Assembly (NCBI RefSeq): GCF_031846245.1
Contig: NZ_JAVRIC010000004.1
Coordinates: 1-64,000, forward strand
DNA length: 64,000 bases
Direction: 5' to 3'
Origin: Banduia mediterranea
Lineage (GTDB): Bacteria; Pseudomonadota; Gammaproteobacteria; Nevskiales; Nevskiaceae
Part shown: in pieces, positions 49,072 through 59,100 of the stretch
Position numbering within the stretch: the stretch's first letter is position 1
Layout: each line of letters begins with the position of its first letter
The notes under the pieces: model-generated
What the model saw: the letters and a program-made list of their open reading frames with translations, nothing else
Told to the model about the DNA's origin: nothing
Databases searched by the model: none
Translations under genes and position numbers: made by a program

Positions 49072-49977
49072 ATGCAGATCAATCAGGCGAATCTTCGCAC
49101 CCTCAACACCGGCTACAAAGCCGCGTTCCAGCGCGGCATCACGGCCGCCCAGGCGCAGACGCAGTACAGCCGTTTCGCGACGATGGTGCCCAGCGGCACC
49201 GCGAGCGAAGAATATGGCTGGCTGGGCAGCTTCCCGAACGTCCGCGAATGGCTCGGTGATCGCGTGGTCCACGGTGTCAAGAGCCACGGCTACACCATCA
49301 AAAACAAGGATTGGGAGCTGACGGTTGGCGTGCCGCGCAACGCTGTCGACGACGACCAGCACGGCATCTATGCGCCAATGATGGAAGAAATGGGCCGCTC
49401 GGTGGAGGCGCATCCTGATCAGATGGTATTCGGCCTGGTCAAGGATGGCGCAAGCCAGCTGTGCTACGACGGCCAGAACTTCTTCGACACGGATCACCCG
49501 GTGCTCGATGCCGCCGGCGGGGTGCAATCCCAGAGCAATTGGGACGACAACTCCGGCGCCGGCACGCCCTGGTATCTGTTGGACCTATCTCGCGCACTGC
49601 GGCCGATCATCTTCCAGGACCGCAAAAAGCCCGAGTTCGTGTCCAAGAACCAAGTCACCGACGACAACGTCTTCTGGGCCAAGGAATTCGTCTACGGCGT
49701 GGACTGCCGCCGCAACGTGGGTTACGGCTTCTGGCAGCTCGCCTATGGATCCCGCAAGGCGCTGGACGAAACCAACCTCATCGCCGCGTACACCGCCATG
49801 ACCGAACGCACGGGTGATTTCGGCCGCCCGCTGGGCATCAAGCCCAACGTGCTGCTGGTGCGTCCCGGACAGGAGTTCGCTGCCCGCAAGCTGGTCAGCG
49901 CCAGCACGCTGGCCAACGGCGCCGAGAACGTGCTCAAGGGCCTGGTCGAGGTCGTCAGCTCCCCCTGGGTCATCTGA
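49072..49977 (+). CDS. Major capsid protein (Mu gpT-like)
   Basis: The 301-aa protein matches the Mu T family: LRTLNTGYKAAFQRGITAAQ, ASEEYGWLGSFPNVREWLGD, and DGQNFFDTDHPV. It forms the icosahedral shell with the HK97-type fold. Length agrees with the family (305 in Mu). It is preceded by a normal spacer after the decoration-like gene. Confidence 0.93.
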   Translation: MQINQANLRTLNTGYKAAFQRGITAAQAQTQYSRFATMVPSGTASEEYGWLGSFPNVREWLGDRVVHGVKSHGYTIKNKDWELTVGVPRNAVDDDQHGIYAPMMEEMGRSVEAHPDQMVFGLVKDGASQLCYDGQNFFDTDHPVLDAAGGVQSQSNWDDNSGAGTPWYLLDLSRALRPIIFQDRKKPEFVSKNQVTDDNVFWAKEFVYGVDCRRNVGYGFWQLAYGSRKALDETNLIAAYTAMTERTGDFGRPLGIKPNVLLVRPGQEFAARKLVSASTLANGAENVLKGLVEVVSSPWVI

Positions 49978-50115
49978 TCCGCAGCCATTCCCCCCCCCAG
50001 CGAGGCGCATTGACCCGCAGCGGATTCCCCGGATCGGTTGAGGCGAGCGCAGACGAAATCCTGCAGCGGGTGGTCGGGGATGCCCTCGCCGCAGGTCCAA
50101 CAGGGTCAACACATC

Positions 50116-50337
50116 ATGCCGCAATTCATCCGCATCACCGCCAAGCCCCGCGAAGGCTTTCGCCGCGCCGGGATGCATCACCCCGCGACAGCCGTCGATC
50201 ACCCGATCGATACCTTGAGCGACGAGGACATCGCTGCGCTCAAGGGCGAACCGCGCCTGATCGTCGAGACGGTCGAGATCGATACACCAGCGCCAGCCAA
50301 GAAAGTGCCGGCCAAGAAAGTCGCCCAGACGAAGTAA
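50116..50337 (+). CDS. Small head protein (Mu gp35/FluMu-like)
   Basis: The 73-aa protein has the pattern FIRITAKPREGFRRAGMHHP and LSDEDIAALKGEPRLIVETV, seen in small proteins after the capsid gene of Mu-like phages, with a Lys/Ala-rich tail. Its structural role is unknown. The preceding 138 bp (49978-50115) hold no convincing gene. Confidence 0.75.
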   Translation: MPQFIRITAKPREGFRRAGMHHPATAVDHPIDTLSDEDIAALKGEPRLIVETVEIDTPAPAKKVPAKKVAQTK

Positions 50338-50343
50338 TTCGCA

Positions 50344-50844
50344 ATGAGCTATGCCACGCCAGCCGACTTGATCGCGCGCTTCGAGGCGGACCTCGTCGCT
50401 CAGCGTGCGGCACCCGAGGGTCTGCGCGTGACCGGGGACATGCTCAAGGCGGGCATCGCCGGCGAGCTGGGGGACTACAACGCGGAGGAGGTCGCCGCGA
50501 TCGATGCGGCGATCGCCCGCATCGAAGAGGCACTGTCCGACGCCACGGAGTTCGTCAACACGCACGTCTCGGATCTCTACGCGGTGCCGCTGTCGCCGCT
50601 GCCGCTGATGATCGTGCGTAATACCTGCTCGATCGCGCGCTTCTATCTCTGGGGCGACGCCGCGGCCAAGGACGGCGTGGAAGAGCGCGACTACAAGATC
50701 GCGGAAAAGACCCTGCAGGCGGTGCGCGACGGCAAGCTCGCACTGGGCAGCGCCACCGCGCCGGCGCCGGCCGCGGAGCATGTCTCCGGCGAGGTCTTCG
50801 GGCCGGCGCGGCTGTTCACGCGCGACAGCATGAAGGGCCTGTGA
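50344..50844 (+). CDS. Head-tail connector-like protein (Mu gp36, DUF1320)
   Basis: The 166-aa helical protein starts MSYATPADLIARFEADLVAQ and contains AIDAAIARIEEALSDATEFV and NTCSIARFYLWGDA, the DUF1320 plan. Proteins of this group are thought to act at the neck of the virion. It is 1 bp before the gp37-like gene. Confidence 0.85.
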   Translation: MSYATPADLIARFEADLVAQRAAPEGLRVTGDMLKAGIAGELGDYNAEEVAAIDAAIARIEEALSDATEFVNTHVSDLYAVPLSPLPLMIVRNTCSIARFYLWGDAAAKDGVEERDYKIAEKTLQAVRDGKLALGSATAPAPAAEHVSGEVFGPARLFTRDSMKGL

Positions 50845-50845
50845 G

Positions 50846-51322
50846 ATGAGCGACTTCCTCGTCCTCGAACAACAGCTCGTGGAGCACCTGGCCGGCCAGG
50901 TGGAATTCCAGGGCCGGCCGGTGGACGTGAAGTCCGGCCGCCAGGTGCCGCGCGACAACGCCACCGCCGAGCCGATCCTGCGGGTGCCGGCACTGCTGGT
51001 GACCTATGACGGTTATCGCGTGCTGGAAGCGGCCAAGCGCCAGGTGCGCATCGGTCAGGGGTATTCCGTCACCGCCGTGCTCGCCAACCTGCGCGACGGC
51101 GAACGCCTGGGCGCGCGGGAGGATGCCTCGATCCTGCTCGACGACGTGATCGGCATGGTCCACGGCTGGGTGCCGCCGTACCAGTCCGGCCGCGCGTTCA
51201 AACCGCTCGCCTTGACCGACCCGGCCTACCCGCCGCAGTACGGCGTGCGCAACGCCTATTTCCCTCTTTCATTTACCACCGAGCGCTCGTTGACGGGCGC
51301 GCAGCCTGGAGTCACCTCATGA
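50846..51322 (+). CDS. Tail-connector-like protein (Mu gp37, DUF1834)
   Basis: The 158-aa protein matches the gp37 position and pattern: VLEQQLVEHLAGQVEFQGRP, RVPALLVTYDGYRVLEAAKR and GYSVTAVLANLRDG. It probably completes the tail end. The stop overlaps the tail tube start by 4 bp. Confidence 0.82.
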   Translation: MSDFLVLEQQLVEHLAGQVEFQGRPVDVKSGRQVPRDNATAEPILRVPALLVTYDGYRVLEAAKRQVRIGQGYSVTAVLANLRDGERLGAREDASILLDDVIGMVHGWVPPYQSGRAFKPLALTDPAYPPQYGVRNAYFPLSFTTERSLTGAQPGVTS

Positions 51323-52062
51323 GCGGAATCCTGTGTGCCGGCGATGTCTATTTCGACCGGCTCGACGATGCCGGCCAGTCCACCGGCATCGTCTACTTGT
51401 TCGACGCGAAGAAGTTCGCGATCACCGAGCCCACGCAGTCCGTGATCCGCGAGTCGCGCGGGCGCGATGACTACGGCCAAGCCAAGGACGTGGTCTACAT
51501 CAAGAGCCCCGCCACGCTGGCGATCGAGGCCGACGAGGTCAACGCCGCCGTGCTGGGCCTGGCGCTGATGGGCGATGTGGCCGCGCTGACGCAGGCCGAC
51601 GGCACGGTCACGGACGCGGTGGTCGGGCTCAAGCTCAACGCCAGCGTGCAGCTGCCGCACGTCAATATCAATGCAGTCGGCGTGGTGCTGACCAATGCCG
51701 CCGGCGATGTCACCTATGTCGAGGGCACGGACTATTCGATCAACCGCCGCATGGGCTGGATGCAGGGGCTCAGCGCTGGTGCCGTCGCCACCGACAACAA
51801 GCTGAGCTACGCCTACAGCGAGGTCACCGGCAGCACGGTGACGGGCGGCTCCAAACCGGTGATCCGCGGCCGCGTGATCCTGGACGGCATCAACCTGGCC
51901 GACCAGTCGCTGGTCATCGTAGACGTGCCGGAAACGCGCCTGGCGCCCACCGGCGAGCTGGACTTTGCCTCCGGCGCCTATGCGCGGGTGGCCCTGTCGG
52001 GCTTGCCGCGCACACTGCCGGGCCAGACCGGGCCCTACACCGTCACCCTGCGGGCGGCCTGA
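51319..52062 (+). CDS. Tail tube (major tail) protein
   Basis: The 247-aa beta-rich protein (CAGDVYFDRLDDAGQSTGIV, LFDAKKFAITEPTQSVIRES, VDVPETRLAPTGELDFASGA) lies just before the tape measure genes. No sheath gene is present, which points to a long non-contractile tail, unlike Mu itself. Confidence 0.78.
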   Translation: MSGILCAGDVYFDRLDDAGQSTGIVYLFDAKKFAITEPTQSVIRESRGRDDYGQAKDVVYIKSPATLAIEADEVNAAVLGLALMGDVAALTQADGTVTDAVVGLKLNASVQLPHVNINAVGVVLTNAAGDVTYVEGTDYSINRRMGWMQGLSAGAVATDNKLSYAYSEVTGSTVTGGSKPVIRGRVILDGINLADQSLVIVDVPETRLAPTGELDFASGAYARVALSGLPRTLPGQTGPYTVTLRAA

Positions 52063-52065
52063 GCC

Positions 52066-52305
52066 ATGCCCCGCAAACCGACCACCGGCCCGGACCCGAT
52101 CGCACCCGAAATCGGCGACACGCCCGGCGATTACGGCGCGCCGCCACCCTTCGACTCCGAGCTGGAGCGCAGCGCGGAGCCGGCTCGGGTGGCGGTGGTG
52201 CTGCGCACACCGCACAACCATGCCGGCGTCCAGTACGGCGCCGGCAAGACCATCGAGGTGTCGCCCCAGATCGCCGACTGGCTGCGCCAGCGCGGCGTGA
52301 TCTGA
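52066..52305 (+). CDS. Small tail-region protein
   Basis: The 79-aa protein has a Pro-rich N-terminus and a short beta segment (VAVVLRTPHNHAGVQYGAGK then QIADWLRQRGVI), similar to DUF7210-type phage proteins. Role unknown. Confidence 0.68.
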   Translation: MPRKPTTGPDPIAPEIGDTPGDYGAPPPFDSELERSAEPARVAVVLRTPHNHAGVQYGAGKTIEVSPQIADWLRQRGVI

Positions 52306-52317
52306 CTCCTTATTTAC

Positions 52318-52337
52318 AGGCCCCTTTGATGGGGCCT
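52318..52337 (+). other. Perfect hairpin before tail chaperone-like gene
   Basis: AGGCCCC-TTTGAT-GGGGCCT, a 7-bp stem without a T-run, lies 12 bp after one stop and 17 bp before the next ATG. It may tune the ratio of tail proteins or protect mRNA. Confidence 0.45.
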
Positions 52338-52353
52338 AAACACGGGTAGACCG

Positions 52354-52680
52354 ATGCTCAATTTGAACGACATGCTGTTGCTGCTGCGCTTGATCGATGC
52401 CTGGTCCTCGCAGCAGCAATCCGGCCATGAGGACTGGAGCGCGCTGCTGCTGGCCCACGGCGAGGATTTGATCCGTCTGGTGGCGCTGATCTGCGACCGC
52501 CCGGATGCCGCCACCATGCCGCTGGATGAAGCAGTGGACCTGCTCAATCAGCGCGCGCCGGACTTTATCGACCGCGCGGGCGCCTACCTGGGTGAGAAGG
52601 TCTTGCCCGGCGTGGTGCGCTTGCAGGCTTTGTCTACCCAGTTGGACGCCGCGGCGAATCCGACCACCAGCCGCCAGTAA
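52354..52680 (+). CDS. Tail assembly chaperone-like protein
   Basis: The 108-aa acidic helical protein (LNDMLLLLRLIDAWSSQQQS, HGEDLIRLVALICDRPDAAT) is placed directly before the tape measure gene, the common place for tail assembly chaperones. No frameshift site was seen by eye, so only the position argues for the function. Confidence 0.6.
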   Translation: MLNLNDMLLLLRLIDAWSSQQQSGHEDWSALLLAHGEDLIRLVALICDRPDAATMPLDEAVDLLNQRAPDFIDRAGAYLGEKVLPGVVRLQALSTQLDAAANPTTSRQ

Positions 52681-52695
52681 GCCCCGGAGCGCGGC

Positions 52696-55600
52696 ATGGC
52701 CAATGCCCTGGAAATGCTGCTGCGCATCGCCCTGCGCAAAGAGGGCGTGGACTCCGGGCTGCGCGAGACCCGCCAGGGCGTGCGCGATCTGGGCGACAGT
52801 GCACAAGGCGCCAGCGCCACCACCACGCGGCTCGGCGGTGGCCTCGGCAGCCTGACCAAAACCGCCGCCGGGCTGGCCGCCGGGCTGCTGGGCGGTGCCG
52901 GCCTCATCGCAGGGCTCAAGGCGTCGGTCAGCGCCTCCACCGACTTCGGCGGCAAAATCGCCGAAGTCAGCACCCTGCTCGATGACACCAGCGGCCTCGA
53001 CGCGCTGACCGCCAAGACGCGTGACCTGGCGCGCGAATTCGGCAACGCGCCGACCGAGCAGGCGCAGGCGCTCTACAACATCATTTCCGCCGGCGCATCG
53101 GATTCCGCCGACGCCATGCGCCTGCTGACGGACGCCAACAAGCTGGCGTTGGGCGGCGTGACCGACGTCAATACCGCGGCGGACGGCCTGACCTCGATCC
53201 TCAACGCCTACGGCATGGAAGCGGGGCAGTCCACGCGCATCAGCGACGGCCTGTTCGCGGCGATGCGCGCCGGCAAAACCACCATCGGCGAGCTGTCGTC
53301 CAGCCTCGGCCAGGTTACGCCGATCGCCGCCCAGGCCGGCGTCTCATTCGAAGAGGTGGCGGCCGCGACCGCCACCCTGACCAAGGGCGGCGTCAGCACG
53401 TCCCAGGCCGTGACCCAGCTGCGCGGCATCATCAGCTCGGTGCTCAAGCCGACGAGCGAGGCGGCGAAACAGGCCGAGGAACTGGGTCTGCAGTTCGACG
53501 TGCAGGCGCTCAAGGCCCAGGGCCTGTCCGGATTCCTGCAGGCCGTAGCGGACAAGACCGGCGGCAACACCGAACAGATGGCGATCCTGTTCAGTCAGGT
53601 CGAGGCGCTGGGTGGCGCGCTGAGCCTGACGGGGACGCAGGCGAACGACTTCGGCGCCGTGCTCGACAGCGTCGAAAACAGTGCAGGCGAGACCGACAAG
53701 GCCGTCGCCAAGATCGCAGGCGATGACCGGTCCAGCCTGCGCCGCTTCGGCTCCGCGATGACCGACATCGGCATCACGGCTGGCGGCCTAATTGCCAAGG
53801 CCCTGGTGCCGCTTGCCGACGCGGCAACGAATATCGTCAACGAGTTCAATGACAGCGCCCAAAGCAGCGACGACCTCGGCGAATCGGTCAGCGCCGCAGC
53901 GGCCAAGATCGAACCGGCGCTACAGATCATTGTCGGTTCCGCGCAGGCGCTTGGCGGCGGGCTGCGCGCGTTCTTCAATTTGGTCCAGATTACTGTGGCC
54001 AGCGTGCTGCAGTTCGTGGTCGACAAGGTGGCCGTCGCCGCCGAGGCGCTGAGCCAGGTCACCTTCGGCGATCTGTCGGATGACCTCGAACGCCACGCGG
54101 CGCTGATGCGGCAGACGTCCGCCGACCTCGGCGAACGCATCCAGGGCGACCTTGGCGACATTGCCGAGGCCGGCGAAACCGTCCGCAGCGGATTCGCCCG
54201 CGCCGCCGAAGGCGTCAGCAGCCTGGGCGCCGGGGCGGATAGCGCCTCACCGAAGGTCCAGGCGCTGAGCGCAGACACCCGATCTGCAGGCGACGCGGCC
54301 GGTATCACTGCAGAACAACTCGACGCCCTGGGAGACACTGCCGAAGTCGCTGGCGGGCGCGTCGTCGACAGCGCCGCCGATGCCGGAAGCGCCGTCGAAA
54401 ACTTGGGAGGCCAGGGCGAGCAGGCCAGCAACAAGCTGGTCGAGGGCGCAACCAGCGCGGCATCAGCAATAGACGACGTCGGTGACGCTGCCACTGACGC
54501 TGGAAAGAAAGTCAAGTCGGTCGGCGATGCGGCCGGCCTCACCGTCGAACAGTTCGACGCACTGGGAGACGGCGCCGAAGTCGCTGGCGGGCGCGTCGTC
54601 GACAGCGCCGCCGATGCCGGAAGCGCCGTCGAAAACTTGGGAGGCCAGGGCGAGCAGGCCAGCAACAAGCTGGTCGAGGGCGCAACCAGCGCGGCATCAG
54701 CAATAGACGACGTCGGTAACGCTGCCACTGACGCTGGAAAGAAAGTCGAGGCGCTCGGCCCCACAGCCGCCGACGTTGAACAGGCTTATCAGACGCTCGG
54801 CATCACCAGCAGCGCGACGCTCAAGCAACAGGCACAAGAGGCACGCGAAGCGGCGGAGGCCATCCGTGCATCTGGCGCCCCACTGGCGGATCAGGAAAAG
54901 GCTTGGCTTGCAGTGCTGGAAGCCGAACTCAAGGCCGCCGATGCGGCGGGCGACGAGTTCGCGGTCAAAGTCATCGCCGCCAATGCGAAGGCCCTGCCAG
55001 GCACCGAGAATTTTCGCGTCAAGGTGCGCGAGATTGCCGACAAGTATGTCGAGGTCGGCGAAGCGGCAACGGACGCTGGCCAGCAGGCGGCCGATGGCGC
55101 CAAAAAAGCGACCGATGCGCTCGAACCGTGGCGGCAAAAAATCGTGGATGTACAGAATGCTGCACGCGAGGCGGCCGCAGAGGCAGCCAAGGTCTACGAC
55201 GTCAGCGACCATGATCCGCGCGCAATCCCCGACCGCACCACGTCCACCGCCGGCTCCAGCCTCCCGGCTGCCGCAAACCTGCTCACCGGCGACGATCGCG
55301 ACATTCTGCAGCTCCTCGCCGCGCAGCTGCAGAAGCAGCAACTCCAGGACATCTACAGCCGCAACAGGGGCGTGAATACAGGCTCGCTGTCGGGTGCGTC
55401 GGCGGACGCGTCCCAGCGCATTGTCAATGAGTTGGAAACGCTCACCCGCAAGCTCGCCGGCGGTGGCGCGAGCGCCGAGGCGGCGCGCAAATCGATCTAC
55501 CGCCAGCTGGGCATTCCCTATACCTCGCCCGGCTCCAGCTCGGGCGGCTCAGTCACGATCGACTATCCGACGACGCCCGGCACTGGCGGCGGCGGCAACC

Positions 55601-55797
55601 CGATCCAATTGCCATCGACCGGCGGCACCGTCGACTTATCCTCAGCCGTCAGCGTCCTGCAATCGATCGACCGCCGACTGCAAATCATCAGCGGTCAGAT
55701 CGACGACGCCGTGCGAGGGCAATACCGGCCCAGCTCCAGCGTCAGCGCCGCCGACATCCTCCGCGAGCTTGAGCGATCCGCCGGGGTCAGCAGCTGA
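52696..55797 (+). CDS. Tail tape measure protein
   Basis: The 1033-aa protein starts with a TP901-type tape measure core (about 60-340: SASTDFGGKIAEVSTLLDDT, VTDVNTAADGLTSILNAYGM, KGGVSTSQAVTQLRGIISSV). It continues with membrane-compatible helices, then a long Ala/Asp/Val-rich coiled region. Residues about 549-684 contain a near-perfect tandem duplication of 78 residues. The C-terminus is low-complexity and Gly/Pro-rich. Length sets tail length, so the duplication should have lengthened the tail. Confidence 0.92.
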   Translation: MANALEMLLRIALRKEGVDSGLRETRQGVRDLGDSAQGASATTTRLGGGLGSLTKTAAGLAAGLLGGAGLIAGLKASVSASTDFGGKIAEVSTLLDDTSGLDALTAKTRDLAREFGNAPTEQAQALYNIISAGASDSADAMRLLTDANKLALGGVTDVNTAADGLTSILNAYGMEAGQSTRISDGLFAAMRAGKTTIGELSSSLGQVTPIAAQAGVSFEEVAAATATLTKGGVSTSQAVTQLRGIISSVLKPTSEAAKQAEELGLQFDVQALKAQGLSGFLQAVADKTGGNTEQMAILFSQVEALGGALSLTGTQANDFGAVLDSVENSAGETDKAVAKIAGDDRSSLRRFGSAMTDIGITAGGLIAKALVPLADAATNIVNEFNDSAQSSDDLGESVSAAAAKIEPALQIIVGSAQALGGGLRAFFNLVQITVASVLQFVVDKVAVAAEALSQVTFGDLSDDLERHAALMRQTSADLGERIQGDLGDIAEAGETVRSGFARAAEGVSSLGAGADSASPKVQALSADTRSAGDAAGITAEQLDALGDTAEVAGGRVVDSAADAGSAVENLGGQGEQASNKLVEGATSAASAIDDVGDAATDAGKKVKSVGDAAGLTVEQFDALGDGAEVAGGRVVDSAADAGSAVENLGGQGEQASNKLVEGATSAASAIDDVGNAATDAGKKVEALGPTAADVEQAYQTLGITSSATLKQQAQEAREAAEAIRASGAPLADQEKAWLAVLEAELKAADAAGDEFAVKVIAANAKALPGTENFRVKVREIADKYVEVGEAATDAGQQAADGAKKATDALEPWRQKIVDVQNAAREAAAEAAKVYDVSDHDPRAIPDRTTSTAGSSLPAAANLLTGDDRDILQLLAAQLQKQQLQDIYSRNRGVNTGSLSGASADASQRIVNELETLTRKLAGGGASAEAARKSIYRQLGIPYTSPGSSSGGSVTIDYPTTPGTGGGGNPIQLPSTGGTVDLSSAVSVLQSIDRRLQIISGQIDDAVRGQYRPSSSVSAADILRELERSAGVSS
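54340..54747 (+). repeat. Tandem 234-bp duplication in tape measure gene
   Basis: The 174-bp stretch 54340-54513 recurs at 54574-54747 with one visible difference (G to A in the GGTGACGC/GGTAACGC part). The offset is exactly 234 bp, 78 codons. Between the cores is a more diverged copy of the same unit (about 54309-54339 and 54543-54573). Such near-identity implies a recent duplication. Confidence 0.92.
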
Positions 55798-56165
55798 TGG
55801 CGATCACCCTCGCATCGATCGCCCTGCCTGACGACCTGGTCTGGACCGACGAGTTTGTGCACGAGCCCGTCGGACAGGCCCTCCAGCGCACGCTGGGCGG
55901 CGCACAAATCATCGAAGAGACGGCATTGATCGCCGGCCGCCCGATCACGCTGGGCACGGACAACCAGTGGATCACGCGCAGCACGCTGCTCACGCTGCGT
56001 GCCCTGGCGGACACGGCGGGACAGATACACACGCTGGACCTGCGCGGAGACGAATACGACGTCGTCTTCCGGCGCCCCGCGATCAGCGCACGGCCAGTGA
56101 TCGAGTTCGCCGACCCCACGGTCGACGACTTCTACGCCGTGCAAATCAACCTCATCACGGTCTGA
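55797..56165 (+). CDS. Distal tail protein-like
   Basis: The 122-aa beta-rich protein (LASIALPDDLVWTDEFVHEP, GQIHTLDLRGDEYDVVFRRP) follows the tape measure gene. By place and size it resembles small distal-tail proteins of siphophages. The family is not proved. Confidence 0.68.
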   Translation: MAITLASIALPDDLVWTDEFVHEPVGQALQRTLGGAQIIEETALIAGRPITLGTDNQWITRSTLLTLRALADTAGQIHTLDLRGDEYDVVFRRPAISARPVIEFADPTVDDFYAVQINLITV

Positions 56166-56169
56166 GCCC

Positions 56170-59100
56170 ATGACGATCACAACGCAAGACATCCAGCTCT
56201 ACCAGCCCGAAGTCCTCGACGACACGCCCAACGGCGGCGGCCGCATGTCGCCCAACCAAGTCGTGGACGGCGACCTGAACAACGTCTTCGACGATCAGTC
56301 GCGCTTCGACCGCGTCACCGGCCGCGTGAGCCTACGCAAAGGCTGGATGGCCGTCATCAGCGAGAACCGCACCAAGCTGCTCGGCGCGCACGCCATCCTG
56401 CTGCAGCGCGCGCTCGATCCGCTGGTCCACGTCTCCATGTTCGGGCGCGACAATCACACGGACCGCCGGGATGCCGCCCAGGCGCACCTGGAACAGTACC
56501 TGGCCGCCGGCGCCACGCTGCCGTACTACCCGTACGACACCCAGCCCGAAGGCGCGCTGATCGTCTCCCTGCTGACGGAATTGGCCAACACGCCGCCGGC
56601 GGCCGGCGATGTGTTGGTGCTGTCGGTCGAGCATGGCAGCGTCAACGTCGGCGAGCAGCAGTTCGTGCGATGCATCAAGGTCGAGGTCAGCCAGATCACC
56701 GCCACGGTGCCGCCCAACTCCAGCACCAAGACCTTGCAGCTGCTGGACATCACCATCGACCAGCCGCTGCGCTTCGACGTGCCGGGCGAGAACTTCGGCT
56801 TCACTCAATCCAGCCAGCAGAAAACCGCCGTGCGTCGCACCACGCTGGCGGGCGGCAAGCGCTACTACTCCATCCACAAGATCGTGGAGCCGATCACAGC
56901 AGGGGACAGCAGCTGCAGCGTCGAGTCCATCCTTACCCCGATGGTGCCCGCCGCGCAGCAGGAAACCGCCATCGTCGATCAGCAGATCGGCAGCGACACC
57001 ACGTCCTTGGTGGCGATCGGCGACCCCGGCACGGCCGGCGAGCTGGCCGAAGCCGTCCGCGGTGTGGCCATTACCAGCAACGCCGTCGCGGCGGTGCTGG
57101 AGCACTCGGTGATTCCCGGCAGCGTCACCGTCAGCCTGCGGCCCACCGGCGAGTCGACCGGGCACCAGCACGTTCTCACCGACAACGGCCGCGGCGTCCT
57201 GGTGCGGGACGCCGCCAGCGGCGCCAGCGTGCCCGCGCAGTGTGCCGGCACCGTGGACTACCGCTTCGGTCAGATCGTCGTCACCGGCATGAGCATCGCG
57301 GACGGCTCGCTCGACCCCGCCAACAGCACCGTCACCTACCGGCCCGCCGTCGCGATCACGGACGTGCAGCATACCGACGGTGTGGAGATCGACGTCAGCA
57401 ACCGCGGCCTGGTGTGGACGCGCACCCTGCTGCCCAAGCCCACACCCAGCGCCCTGCAGATCGAGTATCGCGCGCTCGGCCGCTGGATCACCCTGCGCGA
57501 TCGAGGGGACGGCACCATTGCCGGCTCCTCCGGCGAGGGCAGCGGCACCATCAACTACGCCACCGGCTCGGTCAATCTGACGCTGGGCGCGGAGCCGGAC
57601 ATCGGCAGCCACCTACTCTATGGCTGGGGCAGCGGTGCGCACTACAAGGGCCCGGCCGGCACCGTGCAGGCCAAGACGCCGGAAATCGTCATCCAGCTCG
57701 ACGAGGCACCGGCCAAGCCCGGCACGGTCACTCTGGAGTACAGCAGCGGCGAGGATGACTACAGCGCCACCGACGACGGCACCGGCGGCTGGACGGGCGA
57801 CGCCACCGGCAGCATCGACTACGCCGCCGGCGAGATCCGCGTGCAGTTGACGCAGGTGCCTGCGTCTGGCGCATCGCTCGATGTCGACTACCAAACCGAG
57901 GGCAACCGCTACACCGAAACGCCCACGCCCGGCGGCAGCGGCGGCGTGGTGGAAATCCAGCTCGACAACGGCGCGGTCGATCCGCGCAGCATCCGCATTC
58001 GCGCCGAGTTCAGCGCCTCGGCCGGCACGGCGGACCCGTTCGCCCTGCAGCTGATCGATGACGGCGCCGGCAGTATCGTCGTGCGTGACTCCGTGACCGT
58101 CCCCGGGTTCAGCGCCGCCTACGTGCGGGCCGGCGAACCGATGGGCACCATCAACTACAGCACCGGCCTCATCGAGCTGGACGAAACCGTGGCCGGCGCC
58201 ATCTCTCACCTCAGCTACAGCGGCTTCGGCTCCGGAACCTGGACCGACGACCCCTACGACCTCCTATGGGAATCTTTCACCGACGTGCGCTACAGCTCCG
58301 CCGGCGCGCCGCAGGCGCAGGCAGACGCGGCCACGTTGGACAGCCTCACCCTGCAACTCAGCGGCGACGACCTGCTCTACGGCGTCCAAGCCGCGAGCCT
58401 CTGGGTCGAGTTCAACGGCCGCCGCTACTACGACCGCAACGGCGTCGTCTACTACCGGGACAGCAATGGCAACGAGCAGACTGCCGGCAGCATCGACTAC
58501 GCAGCCGGCCTGATCATCCTCACCAGTTGGGCCGCCGGCGCGCCCACCGGCAACGTGCGCGGCGTGCTCGTCGCCTACGGTCGCTGGCCGATGACGGCCG
58601 CCTTCTGGCGCGTTCCGGCCGAGCAGGTCAAGTCCGCCTCATTCCAGGCCACCTACACCCGCATCGGGGAGACCGATCCCGACCAGGCCGTCTCCGACAA
58701 CGCCGGAGACATCGCGGGGGACGGCGGCTTCACCGGCACCATCAACTACGACACCGGCGTCTACTCGCTGGCATGGGCGGAGTCCGAAGTCCTACCGGAG
58801 CTGGCCACCTACAACGCCGTGGCCGTGCAGTACCTGCCGCTGGACCCGGAGATCATCGGCCTGGACCCGGTGCGCCTCTCGGCGGACGGCCGTATCCCGA
58901 CGGTGCAGGACGCGGACGTGGCCGTCATCCACAACACCCAGACCACCGCGCTGCCCAATCCCGCCATCGCCGGCCAGACCTACAGCACCCGCGCCTACAT
59001 CAGCGCGCTGGACCTCTACGACGCGGACGGCGAGCGCATCCCCACCGACCGCTACACCTGGGACAAGACCACCGGCGACGTGACGATGGCAAACCCCCTG

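Noticed and set aside
50010-50621. Plus-strand frame beginning MTRSGFPGSVEASADEI
   Set aside because: It runs through the gp35-like and gp36-like genes in another frame; the translation becomes Arg/His-rich and is not protein-like. Only the first 30 residues look normal.
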